NCBI GenBank assembly: GCA_964019425.1
Contig: OZ025820.1
Coordinates: 956,593-1,020,592, forward strand
Source: Flectonema sp. DT1601
Taxonomy: Eukaryota > Euglenozoa > Diplonemea > Diplonemida > Diplonemidae
Direction of reading: 5' to 3'
DNA: 64,000 nucleotides
Every line of letters begins with the position of its first letter. Position 1 is the stretch's first letter. Positions 46,470 through 55,408 of the stretch are shown here, piece by piece. The position numbers and the translations under genes are program-made. The notes beneath the pieces were generated by a model that did not search any database, was not told where the DNA came from, and worked only from the letters and a program-made list of their open reading frames with translations.

Positions 46470-48449
46470 ATGCAAGTTTTCGTGACGTGTCCGGATTTAG
46501 GATTCCCTGCGGTGTCAGTCACAGTTGGTGCTGATTCTGTTGTGAGCGACGTGTTGACGGCAGCGGCTGGCGAGTGGGATGTCGATCTGGAGGAAGTTGA
46601 ACTGTTGTTAGCTGGTGATGCCCTTTGCGACAGTGATCGGCTAGCAGATCATGGAGTGGGTGCAAACAGCGAGTTGGAAATATGGGAGAAGCTGGTTCGG
46701 ATCTTCGGTAAATGCTGGTTTGTTGACGATAGAAAAAGGGAGAAGCTGCTTCTTTGGATCAGAGACCACATTACGGAGGATTTATGTCTGGACACTCCCA
46801 CATTCTCGGTGGATGGTTGCCTCACTATTGACGAGGGGTTGCTTCCTTCAGATGCCAAACGGATTTCCTTCCGCCATTCAAATTGCAATAGCACGGTCAC
46901 CTCACAGGTTACTGCAATTGGAGATGACTTCTTGCGTAATTGTTCAAAAATCACTTCTCTTGACCTTTCAGGTCTTAGTAGTGTCACCAGTATTGGAGAT
47001 TTTTTTTTGTATAATTGTTCAGAAATCACTTCTCTTGACCTTTCAGGTCTTAGTGGTGTCACCAGTATTGGAAATGATTTCTTGTCTGAGTTTTTAAAAA
47101 TCACTTCTCTTGACCTTTCCGGTCTTAGTAGTGTCACTAGTATTGGACATGGTTTTTTGTGTGGGTGTTCAGAAATCACTTCTCTTGACCTTTCAGGTCT
47201 TAGTAGTGTCACCAGTATTGGAAATTATTTCTTGTCTGAGTTTTTAAAAATCACTTCTCTTGACCTTTCCGGTCTTAGTAGTGTCACCAGCATTGGAAAT
47301 AGTTTTTTGTGTGGGTGTTCAGAAATCACTTCTCTTGACCTTTCAGGTCTTAGTCGTGTCACCAGTATTGGACATTATTTCTTGTCTGAGTTTTTAAAAA
47401 TCACTTCTCTTGACCTTTCAGGTCTTAGTAGTGTCACCAGCATTGGAGATTTTTTTTTGTTTAATTGTCCAGAAATCACTTCTCTTGACCTTTCAGGTCT
47501 TAGTAGTGTCACCAGTATTGGAAATTTTTTCTTGTCTGAGTTTTTAAAAATCACTTCTCTTGACCTTTCCGGTCTTAGTAGTGTCACCAGTATTGGAAAT
47601 AGTTTTTTGTTTAAATGTTCAGAAATCACTTCTCTTGACCTTTCAGGTCTTAGTAGTGTCACCAGTATTGGAAATAGTTTTTTGTTTGCATGTTCAGAAA
47701 TCACTTCTCTTGACCTTTCAGGTCTTAGTAGTGTCACCAGTATTGGACATTATTTCTTGTCTGAGTTTTTAAAAATCACTTCTCTTGACCTTTCAGGTCT
47801 TAGTAGTGTCACCAGTATTGGAAATTATTTCTTGTCTGGGTGTTCAGAAATCACTTCTCTTGACCTTTCAGGTCTTAGTAGTGTCACCAGTATTGGAAAT
47901 AGTTTTTTGTTTGAATGTTCAGAAATCACTTCTCTTGACCTTTCTGGTCTTAGTAGTGTCACCAGTATTGGAAATTATTTCTTGTCTGAGTTTTTAAAAA
48001 TCACTTCTCTTGACCTTTCCGGTCTTAGTAGTGTCACCAGTATTGGATTTTGTTTTTTGTTTAAATGTTCAGAAATCACTTCTCTTGACCTTTCAGGTCT
48101 TAGTAGTGTCACCAGTATTGGAGATTTCTTTTTGTTTGAATGTTCAGAAATCACATCTCTTGACCTTTCAGGTCTTAGTAGTGTCACCAGTATTGGAAAT
48201 TATTTCTTGTCTGAGTTTTTAAAAATTACTTCTCTTGACCTTTCCGGTCTTAGTAGTGTCACCAGTATTGGAAATTATTTCTTGTCTGGGTGTTCAGAAA
48301 TCACTTCTCTTGACCTTTCAGGTCTTAGTGATGTGAAGAAAATTGGTGAGCGCTTCCTCAATAAATGCAGCGCCCTGAAAACTGTTCAGCTGCCTCAAAA
48401 TAATAGAGCTCTCTTTGAACAGTCTGTTAAATGTAAAGTGTTGAATTGA
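46470..48449 (+). CDS. Ubiquitin-like domain plus leucine-rich-repeat protein with 19 near-identical repeats
   Basis: 659 residues, single exon. Residues 1-72 (MQVFVTCPDLGFPAVSVTVG, then a LLLAGDALCDSDRLADHGV stretch and a closing strand) look like a ubiquitin-like beta-grasp domain. Residues ~75-145 form a linker with charged helices. From ~147 to 635 come 19 repeats of 25 residues with core ITSLDLSGLSSVTSIG, a leucine-rich repeat of the BspA/Treponema-like class. The variable ends fall into two types, SEFLK and a Cys type (xCSE), which roughly alternate. The 75-bp units are almost identical in DNA, so the array expanded or was homogenised recently. LRRs form binding surfaces; the ligand is unknown. 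AATAAA lies at about 48519, 70 bp past the stop. Confidence 0.85.
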   Translation: MQVFVTCPDLGFPAVSVTVGADSVVSDVLTAAAGEWDVDLEEVELLLAGDALCDSDRLADHGVGANSELEIWEKLVRIFGKCWFVDDRKREKLLLWIRDHITEDLCLDTPTFSVDGCLTIDEGLLPSDAKRISFRHSNCNSTVTSQVTAIGDDFLRNCSKITSLDLSGLSSVTSIGDFFLYNCSEITSLDLSGLSGVTSIGNDFLSEFLKITSLDLSGLSSVTSIGHGFLCGCSEITSLDLSGLSSVTSIGNYFLSEFLKITSLDLSGLSSVTSIGNSFLCGCSEITSLDLSGLSRVTSIGHYFLSEFLKITSLDLSGLSSVTSIGDFFLFNCPEITSLDLSGLSSVTSIGNFFLSEFLKITSLDLSGLSSVTSIGNSFLFKCSEITSLDLSGLSSVTSIGNSFLFACSEITSLDLSGLSSVTSIGHYFLSEFLKITSLDLSGLSSVTSIGNYFLSGCSEITSLDLSGLSSVTSIGNSFLFECSEITSLDLSGLSSVTSIGNYFLSEFLKITSLDLSGLSSVTSIGFCFLFKCSEITSLDLSGLSSVTSIGDFFLFECSEITSLDLSGLSSVTSIGNYFLSEFLKITSLDLSGLSSVTSIGNYFLSGCSEITSLDLSGLSDVKKIGERFLNKCSALKTVQLPQNNRALFEQSVKCKVLN

Positions 48450-48928
48450 TTCTTATTTTTTGTATTTTTGTTTGAAGTATTGGTAAGGTACTGAAAAATA
48501 TTGTTCGGACGGGAAAACAATAAAATAGTTTTATGTTTCGCAATTTCCGTATTAGTTTCAGTTAAAGCCATTTCCTTTTTTTCCCTTTGAACAGTCTGTT
48601 AAATGTAAAGTGTTGAATTGATTCTTATTTTTTGTATTTTTGTTTGAAGTATTGGTAAGGTACTGAAAAATATTGTTCGGACGGGAAAACAATAAAATAG
48701 TTTTATGTTTCGCAATTTCCGTATTAGTTTCAGTTAAAGCCATTTCCTTTTTTTCCCTTTGAACAGTCTGTTAAATGTAAAGTGTTGAATTGATTCTTAT
48801 TTTTTGTATTTTTGTTTGAAGTATTGGTAAGGTACTGAAAAATATTGTTCGGACGGGAAAACAATAAAATAGTTTTATGTTTCGCAATTTCCGTGTTAGT
48901 TTCAGTTAAAGCCATTTCCTTTTTTTCC
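48413..48928 (+). repeat. 172-bp tandem triplication covering the 3' end of the LRR gene
   Basis: Units begin at 48413, 48585 and 48757 and are nearly identical. Each holds the last codons of the LRR gene (encoding FEQSVKCKVLN and stop), the 3' flank and its AATAAA. The copies after the first carry only a fragment of the gene end. The third differs by at least one base (GTATTAG to GTGTTAG). Confidence 0.92.
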
Positions 48929-49003
48929 CCTTTTCTCGATATCGGGACGGAAAGTATTTGCAACTTATTTGTAAAATACATCAAACGAAAGTTATTTTAT
49001 AGT

Positions 49004-49330
49004 CCCGCAAACCCTTATCACTTGGGAACCTTGCAAATGGCAGTGTTTAATTTATCTAATATCATTTCTCTTGTTTTCATTTCATTATTTATCGCTGGTG
49101 TCAAAAGAAGTTCGAGTTCTCAACTTCAATTGTTTTTTCTGTTTTCCGAAGGGTCCGCTCATTGACAATAAGTTTGCTGCACCGACTTGGTTGCAGACAC
49201 TGATTGTTAGACAAGCAGTCTTTCTTCAAAAGGGACTTCCCCTAGACTATTTTTGTGATTCCGAGTGCATTCAAGCTGTTTGTGTTAAAACAGCTTTCTT
49301 AGGCTTTTCAAGTCCAGAAAAGAAATCAGA
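49004..49330 (+). pseudogene. YR-retroelement relic 3
   Basis: CCCGCAAACC (49004-49013), then TTGGGAACCTTGCAAATGGC, an element-start motif. It aligns with relic 4 through two blocks: this start and a later ACTTGG.TGCAGACACT block near 49186 (49807 in relic 4). Frames such as WLQTLIVRQAVFLQKGLPLD may be remnants of its coding part. Confidence 0.5.
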
Positions 49331-49629
49331 TTACTTTTAAGATTTATTTTTCCTCACAATATCATTCTTTTAGCTTTATCACAGGGTTTTTCAGACTTTA
49401 CCCACCCCCTGTGACGGTTTTTTTTTCACCGGGCCTCTCCACAAGGTGTGGACCAGGCGCCCCCCTACCCTGTTGTGAATGTATGGAATTCTTTGTCTGT
49501 TAGTCTTGTGGCGTAACTCCTTTTTTCTCTCTCAGTTCGGATACAATTATGATGCATTATTTATTCTTGCCTTCGTTTCTTTTTATTTCCCTTTCCAAAA
49601 AGTACAATTTAACTTAAATAAATGCAGTG

Positions 49630-49850
49630 CGGTTCGCTGCAAACCCGCAAACCCGCAAACCTTACCTTGGGAACCTTGCAAATGGCAGTTTTGAATTACG
49701 TAATATCATCTTTTGTCTTTTCTGCTCTAGTGTATAGTTGAAGGTTCTTCAATCATTTCCCCTCAATTTAGAAGAGTCCTGGGTCATGGGAAAATAGTGT
49801 CGCGCCGACTTGGCAGCAGACACTATTTGCACTGATCTTTTGCGGGTCTC
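49630..49850 (+). pseudogene. YR-retroelement relic 4 with both element ends around a short 8-mer run
   Basis: GCGGTTC, like the B-repeat end of the intact element (GCGGTTCCC), is followed by three 8-mer units (CTGCAAACCCGCAAACC and one more) and then TTGGGAACCTTGCAAATGGC, an element-start motif. This is the arrangement expected of two neighbouring insertions in one short CCCGCAAA run. Confidence 0.5.
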
Positions 49851-50035
49851 TATATAGGGAATGTTTATTTTACAATAGATTGTGAGTTTCAGATGTGCAA
49901 ATTCCGCGTGTCACAAGTTTGCGTCACAGCAAACTATCAACAGGAAAATGTGCCCCTTTTAAAAATCAGATAAACTTTTACCCTTTTCTCATATGCCATA
50001 ATTTCAAAACTTTAATGTAAAAGTATGAAAAAACC

Positions 50036-50180
50036 CTGCAAACCCGCAAACCCGCAACTAGAGATACCCGCAAACCCGCAAACCCGCAAACCCGCACTAG
50101 AGATACCCCTTCCAGGCTCGCGTTGCTCGCACACAACTTTTTTTTTTTAAGCTTTCTGAACAAACATTATTTTTACAACC
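50036..50180 (+). repeat. Short CCCGCAAA runs and dispersed repeat, copy 2
   Basis: Two short CCCGCAAA runs are separated by ACTAGAGATA; the second leads into CACTAGAGATACCCCTTCC and CTCGCGTTGCTCGC, then TTTCTGAACAAACATTATTTTTA, matching the copy at 45163. This links the companion sequence to the 8-mer. Confidence 0.7.
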
Positions 50181-50220
50181 AAGTCACGTCTGTTTTTATT
50201 CCCTGGCTAGGTACCCGTCC

Positions 50221-50289
50221 AGGGTACAAATTTGAACTTAACTTTACGCTCGCTTCGCTCGCGTTAAGTTAAGTCCAATTTTGTACCCT
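50221..50289. other. Long imperfect hairpin
   Basis: AGGGTACAAA pairs with TTTGTACCCT at the ends; AACTTAAC pairs with GTTAAGTT inside; the apex is GC-rich (CGCTCGCTTCGCTCGCG). Overall about 30 pairs with small bulges. It may be a small inverted-repeat element or a structured RNA. Confidence 0.6.
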
Positions 50290-50341
50290 TTTCCTTGCTA
50301 TTTTCTTCTTACTAATTTTTCTGGTTGAAAAACACAAAAAA

Positions 50342-50412
50342 TGTGCCTGGGAATTGAACCCTTGCCACGGCTACCGAAGAGATTTAAGGTATCCACTCGG
50401 CTGTGCAGCCCT
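50342..50412 (-). ncRNA. tRNA-like sequence (tRNA-derived repeat or decayed tRNA)
   Basis: On the minus strand the sequence has a D-arm-like AGCCGAGTGG, a CTTAAAT loop-like stretch and a B-box GGTTCAATTCC (50350-50360 complement). The acceptor and anticodon stems do not pair well, so a functional tRNA is unlikely; a SINE head or pseudo-tRNA fits better. Confidence 0.3.
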
Positions 50413-50577
50413 GAGATTTTCTTTTTTTTTTTTATTTATTTATTTGTGTGTTCTTAGCCTCTTTATGGAAATCCTTCCATTTTCCCATCCCCCCAGTCTT
50501 AACGTAGGAGAGTCTACCAGGTGCCTACCCTGGACGCCCTTCGGGCGCGGGGTTTGAACTAATTGCGTGTACGGGCG

Positions 50578-50660
50578 CGGTGGGTTATTGCAGTGGCAGG
50601 GGGTCGAACCAGCGATCACCCAGCCCCAGGGCGAGGGTTATACCACTACCCCTGGGATAT
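50578..50660 (-). ncRNA. tRNA-like sequence with A and B boxes
   Basis: On the minus strand, TAGTGGTATAACC (A-box-like, complement of 50636-50648) is followed by CTCGCCCTGGGG and a B-box GGTTCGACCCC (complement of 50600-50610). The sequence resembles a tRNA-Pro-type body, but the anticodon stem is broken and no acceptor stem is evident. It is probably a tRNA-derived SINE-like element or pseudogene. Confidence 0.35.
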
Positions 50661-50792
50661 CGCAACTTTTTATTATTATTACTTTTCTGCAACTTCTATT
50701 TATAAATAAGTTTTCGAAAAGGTGGGAAGTAACGGGCTGGGGGCTTTTAGCTCCTGCCCTATTCCCGATGTAAACTTTCTTTTTTTTTTTAA

Positions 50793-53058
50793 CCCGCAAA
50801 CCCGCAAACCCGCAAACCCGCAAACCCGCAAACCCACAAACCCGCAAACCCGCAAACCCGCAAACCCGCAAACCCGCAAACCCGCAAACCCGCAAACCCG
50901 CAAACCCGCAAACCCGCAAACCCGCAAACCCGCAAACCCGCAAACCCGCAAACCCGCAAACCCGCAAACCCGCAAACCCGCAAACCCGCAAACCCGCAAA
51001 CCCGCAAACCCGCAAACCCGCAAACCCGCAAACCCGCAAACCCGCAAACCCGCAAACCCGCAAACCCGCAAACCCGCAAACCCGCAAACCCGCAAACCCG
51101 CAAACCCGCAAACCCGCAAACCCGCAAACCCGCAAACCCGCAAACCCGCAAACCCGCAAACCCGCAAACCCGCAAACCCGCAAACCCGCAAACCCGCAAA
51201 CCCGCAAACCCGCAAACCCGCAAACCCGCAAACCCGCAAACCCGCAAACCCGCAAACCCGCAAACCCGCAAACCCGCAAACCCGCAAACCCGCAAACCCG
51301 CAAACCCGCAAACCCGCAAACCCGCAAACCCGCAAACCCGCAAACCCGCAAACCCGCAAACCCGCAAACCCGCAAACCCGCAAACCCGCAAACCCGCAAA
51401 CCCGCAAACCCGCAAACCCGCAAACCCGCAAACCCGCAAACCCGCAAACCCGCAAACCCGCAAACCCGCAAACCCGCAAACCCGCAAACCCGCAAACCCG
51501 CAAACCCGCAAACCCGCAAACCCGCAAACCCGCAAACCCGCAAACCCGCAAACCCGCAAACCCGCAAACCCGCAAACCCGCAAACCCGCAAACCCGCAAA
51601 CCCGCAAACCCGCAAACCCGCAAACCCGCAAACCCGCAAACCCGCAAACCCGCAAACCCGCAAACCCGCAAACCCGCAAACCCGCAAACCCGCAAACCCG
51701 CAAACCCGCAAACCCGCAAACCCGCAAACCCGCAAACCCGCAAACCCGCAAACCCGCAAACCCGCAAACCCGCAAACCCGCAAACCCGCAAACCCGCAAA
51801 CCCGCAAACCCGCAAACCCGCAAACCCGCAAACCCGCAAACCCGCAAACCCGCAAACCCGCAAACCCGCAAACCCGCAAACCCGCAAACCCGCAAACCCG
51901 CAAACCCGCAAACCCGCAAACCCGCAAACCCGCAAACCCGCAAACCCGCAAACCCGCAAACCCGCAAACCCGCAAACCCGCAAACCCGCAAACCCGCAAA
52001 CCCGCAAACCCGCAAACCCGCAAACCCGCAAACCCGCAAACCCGCAAACCCGCAAACCCGCAAACCCGCAAACCCGCAAACCCGCAAACCCGCAAACCCG
52101 CAAACCCGCAAACCCGCAAACCCGCAAACCCGCAAACCCGCAAACCCGCAAACCCGCAAACCCGCAAACCCGCAAACCCGCAAACCCGCAAACCCGCAAA
52201 CCCGCAAACCCGCAAACCCGCAAACCCGCAAACCCGCAAACCCGCAAACCCGCAAACCCGCAAACCCGCAAACCCGCAAACCCGCAAACCCGCAAACCCG
52301 CAAACCCGCAAACCCGCAAACCCGCAAACCCGCAAACCCGCAAACCCGCAAACCCGCAAACCCGCAAACCCGCAAACCCGCAAACCCGCAAACCCGCAAA
52401 CCCGCAAACCCGCAAACCCGCAAACCCGCAAACCCGCAAACCCGCAAACCCGCAAACCCGCAAACCCGCAAACCCGCAAACCCGCAAACCCGCAAACCCG
52501 CAAACCCGCAAACCCGCAAACCCGCAAACCCGCAAACCCGCAAACCCGCAAACCCGCAAACCCGCAAACCCGCAAACCCGCAAACCCGCAAACCCGCAAA
52601 CCCGCAAACCCGCAAACCCGCAAACCCGCAAACCCGCAAACCCGCAAACCCGCAAACCCGCAAACCCGCAAACCCGCAAACCCGCAAACCCGCAAACCCG
52701 CAAACCCGCAAACCCGCAAACCCGCAAACCCGCAAACCCGCAAACCCGCAAACCCGCAAACCCGCAAACCCGCAAACCCGCAAACCCGCAAACCCGCAAA
52801 CCCGCAAACCCGCAAACCCGCAAACCCGCAAACCCGCAAACCCGCAAACCCGCAAACCCGCAAACCCGCAAACCCGCAAACCCGCAAACCCGCAAACCCG
52901 CAAACCCGCAAACCCGCAAACCCGCAAACCCGCAAACCCGCAAACCCGCAAACCCGCAAACCCGCAAACCCGCAAACCCGCAAACCCGCAAACCCGCAAA
53001 CCCGCAAACCCGCAAACCCGCAAACCCGCAAACCCGCAAACCCGCAAACCCGCAAACC
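50793..53058. repeat. CCCGCAAA satellite array, left block
   Basis: About 283 head-to-tail units of an 8-mer (TTTGCGGG on the other strand). One variant unit (CCCACAAA) is seen near 50833; the rest appear identical. It starts after a T run and ends, mid-unit at ...CAAACC, at the retroelement. The G-rich strand resembles a telomere repeat, but the C-rich strand runs rightwards, which is wrong for a right-hand chromosome end. Confidence 0.95.
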
Positions 53059-53270
53059 AACACTCAGACTGGGAACTGCACAAAAGGCAAGTGAAGTACG
53101 ATATACTCTTATAATATTTTCCTTTTCATTGATCAATATTAAATGTTGTTTAAGTATTATTTCTGTTCTCTTGTCTTTATTTCAGAATTATCATTTCACT
53201 GTTTCTCTTATCATTATTTCATTGTACTCATTTATTCAGGCTAGGAAGGGGTCTTAACGCAAAGCGTTTT
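53059..53270 (+). repeat. Element repeat A1
   Basis: 212 bp from AACACTCAGACTGGGAACTG to CGCAAAGCGTTTT, matching A2 at 58431-58642. The gag ATG lies nine bases after its end. It contains acceptor-like TTTATTTCAG and TTTATTCAG. Confidence 0.95.
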
Positions 53271-53278
53271 AAGAAAAT

Positions 53279-55315
53279 ATGCCGGATCATTATTATGATT
53301 TTTCGGTGCCCGCTAGTATCGCCGGGAAGGCGAAGGCGATACTAGGGGAGGTGGGGCGCATGAAGGTGTCCCTGGAGGCAAGGAACCGCAGGTTCCAACA
53401 AGCGATGGGGCTGTCCGGTGGGGACAGCATTTGGATGCCCACCTGTCGGGAGGACAGCAATTCATCCCGCAGAGCTGACAACGACAAGTTGTTAGCTCTG
53501 TGTCTCGACATCCCGGTGGGGTTGGCGAGAACGCTGTCGGCACGGACTGTGTTCGTGCTGTTGACGGGCCTGGTCGAGGTCAACGCCGATGCGGTGAAGG
53601 AGAGGATGAGAAGGCTGGGGACGATGACGGGCTCGGCACCCTCGGTTCCGTCGCCGATGACGGGGGGGAGGTCGACCCTCATGGTGATGGAGGTGGACTC
53701 GATGGAACAGGTGCCACCGCCGGTTTTCGCGGAACCGGTTTCGGGAACGAACCCCAGTTTGGAGGGGTTGGCTCGCGCGGGAGGCATGGCCTACCGGGAG
53801 CTGAAGGGTCAGGCTGTGGCCCACCAATCGGTGACGGAGCAGTTGGCTGCTCGCCAAGCACAACACACGACGGCCGGGGAGAACCTGGAAGTCACCGTGA
53901 GCCGGGTGGCCCAGGTGATCAACGAGCAAGCCCGGAGGCAGGTGAAGGCGGAAGAACACACCGCCATGGTTGAAGGTGCGGCCGAAGAGGCTTTCAACTC
54001 CGTAGCGGATAGGCAGGAAGAGCTCGGGGAGGCTGTGATGCAGATGGCGAAGGAAAAGGCCAGACAGGACGGGGTGCTGAAGACCGAGCAGCAGAAGCGG
54101 GAGGAGTTGCGGCAGCGACTCGAGCTGCAGCAAAACCTGCTGGACCAACAGAGGGAGGAGCAGGAATTACAGAAGCAGCAGCAACAAAAGCAAGAACTGC
54201 AGAGTCAATTGGCACAAGAACAGCAACAGAAGCAGATTCAACAACAGCAAGCTCAGCAACAACAGTTCCAAGAGGATCAACGGAAGTTGGAGGAGCAGTT
54301 AAGGCTTCGGGACGAGCTGCTGAAGCAACAACAAGTGCAACAACAGGAACAGCAACGCCAGCTGGACCAGCACAAGCTGGCGGAACAAGCGAAGAGCAAC
54401 GAGCAGCAGCTTCAGCAGCAGCAGCTCCAGCAACAGCAGCTGCTGCAACAGGAGCAGAACAAGTTTCAGCAACAGGAACAACGGAGGTTGGAGGAGAGTC
54501 TGAACGCACAGCAACAGCAGATGACTCAACAACAGCAGGCGCTGCAGCAGCAGGCGCTACAGCAGCAGGGTCTGCTGCTTCAACAACGGCAAGCACCGAC
54601 AGCGCAGGACGGGCTGAGCACGGTGTTATCGCAGATGGCGACAACGCTCCACCACCTAGTACCGAAGACGAAGGTGGTCGCTTTCCCGGCAGGTATGTGC
54701 AGGGGATCGAAGGTGAAGCGCGGGTCGGACAAGGGATTCGTGGTGGATCTCGACGGTGTGACCGGGGAGGTGGTCCTGGGATTGATTGGTAGGCGGGAGT
54801 CATTCTTTGTGCTCACGCCTGAACAATTTAAAGAAGAAGGTTGGCTGTTGGCCCATTGGAATGCGGAGGTGCCTGCGGTGCAGGTGCCATTGGAACAGGC
54901 AGCGGCGCAGCATACGTTGTGGGCTGGCTACGGTGGGCGAGGTGACGTGGAGATGTCCCTCCTCCGGCGGGCGATCACGGAGAAGTTCGGAGAGGGTGGT
55001 TCGCAAGTTGCGAAGCAGATGGTAGGTCTGTTGGCGAAGACGGTGGAGGCGACCATCAACGGTGGGGAGGAAGTGACCTTAGGGTTGCTTCACGAGATGC
55101 TGGAGTTCCAACTGATTCGGGGGGAGCACGGGAGCAGGAGTGGCGACTTGTACCTGAAGGCGCTGGCTGAGAGCTGGGAGGACCCCACCACCGCTGCGGC
55201 GAGGAAGGTAGCGTTGAAGGGTAGCAGGCCAGCCGGTTTGGTGAGGGGGACGACAACGACCGGACAACAGCCACAACACTTTCCAAAAAACGGGGGGCGT
55301 GGTCGGGGGAATTGA
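53279..55315 (+). CDS. Retroelement ORF1, gag-like
   Basis: 678 residues. The start MPDHYYDFSVPAS is echoed in the relics at 38767 and 39454, which supports it. Residues ~25-250 are mixed helical sequence; ~250-460 are a Gln-rich coiled coil with long Q runs; ~465-640 form a folded region (KGFVVDLDGVTGEVVLGLIG); the C-terminus is basic, with GGRGRGN, likely nucleic-acid binding. No zinc knuckle was seen. The position, first in the element and right after repeat A1, and the coiled coil suggest the capsid-like assembly protein. The next frame begins within 100 bp, so it may be read by reinitiation or frameshifting. Confidence 0.85.
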   Translation: MPDHYYDFSVPASIAGKAKAILGEVGRMKVSLEARNRRFQQAMGLSGGDSIWMPTCREDSNSSRRADNDKLLALCLDIPVGLARTLSARTVFVLLTGLVEVNADAVKERMRRLGTMTGSAPSVPSPMTGGRSTLMVMEVDSMEQVPPPVFAEPVSGTNPSLEGLARAGGMAYRELKGQAVAHQSVTEQLAARQAQHTTAGENLEVTVSRVAQVINEQARRQVKAEEHTAMVEGAAEEAFNSVADRQEELGEAVMQMAKEKARQDGVLKTEQQKREELRQRLELQQNLLDQQREEQELQKQQQQKQELQSQLAQEQQQKQIQQQQAQQQQFQEDQRKLEEQLRLRDELLKQQQVQQQEQQRQLDQHKLAEQAKSNEQQLQQQQLQQQQLLQQEQNKFQQQEQRRLEESLNAQQQQMTQQQQALQQQALQQQGLLLQQRQAPTAQDGLSTVLSQMATTLHHLVPKTKVVAFPAGMCRGSKVKRGSDKGFVVDLDGVTGEVVLGLIGRRESFFVLTPEQFKEEGWLLAHWNAEVPAVQVPLEQAAAQHTLWAGYGGRGDVEMSLLRRAITEKFGEGGSQVAKQMVGLLAKTVEATINGGEEVTLGLLHEMLEFQLIRGEHGSRSGDLYLKALAESWEDPTTAAARKVALKGSRPAGLVRGTTTTGQQPQHFPKNGGRGRGN

Positions 55316-55408
55316 ATCCTGGCCGTAAACAAACCCGTAGAGGGCGTCGCGGGAGGAGGGGCGGCAAGTGGGCCGCGGCCTCTCCTGGTCGGCGCGGTGC
55401 CAGCTGGA

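Larger units (their letters stand above)
48929..50792. other. Repeat-rich approach to the satellite array
   Basis: No intact gene. It contains two related element relics at 49004 and 49638, a second copy of the CTAGAGATACCCC repeat, a long hairpin at 50221-50289, and two tRNA-like sequences on the minus strand. CCCCTGTGACGGT near 49410, also found at the start of the B repeat, hints at another element fragment. Confidence 0.55.

Noticed and set aside
46649-48187. Frames on other strand/frames within the LRR repeat
   Set aside because: 75 bp is a multiple of three, so every frame without a stop repeats; only the + frame with LRR pattern and Ubl start is coherent.
50793-53058. CRISPR array
   Set aside because: There are no spacers; it is a simple tandem repeat in a eukaryotic context.
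50638-53136. Very long open frames on both strands in the left CCCGCAAA block
   Set aside because: The 8-base unit has no stop in most frames, so the frames (repeating GLRVCGFA or NPQTRKPA) follow from the satellite itself.
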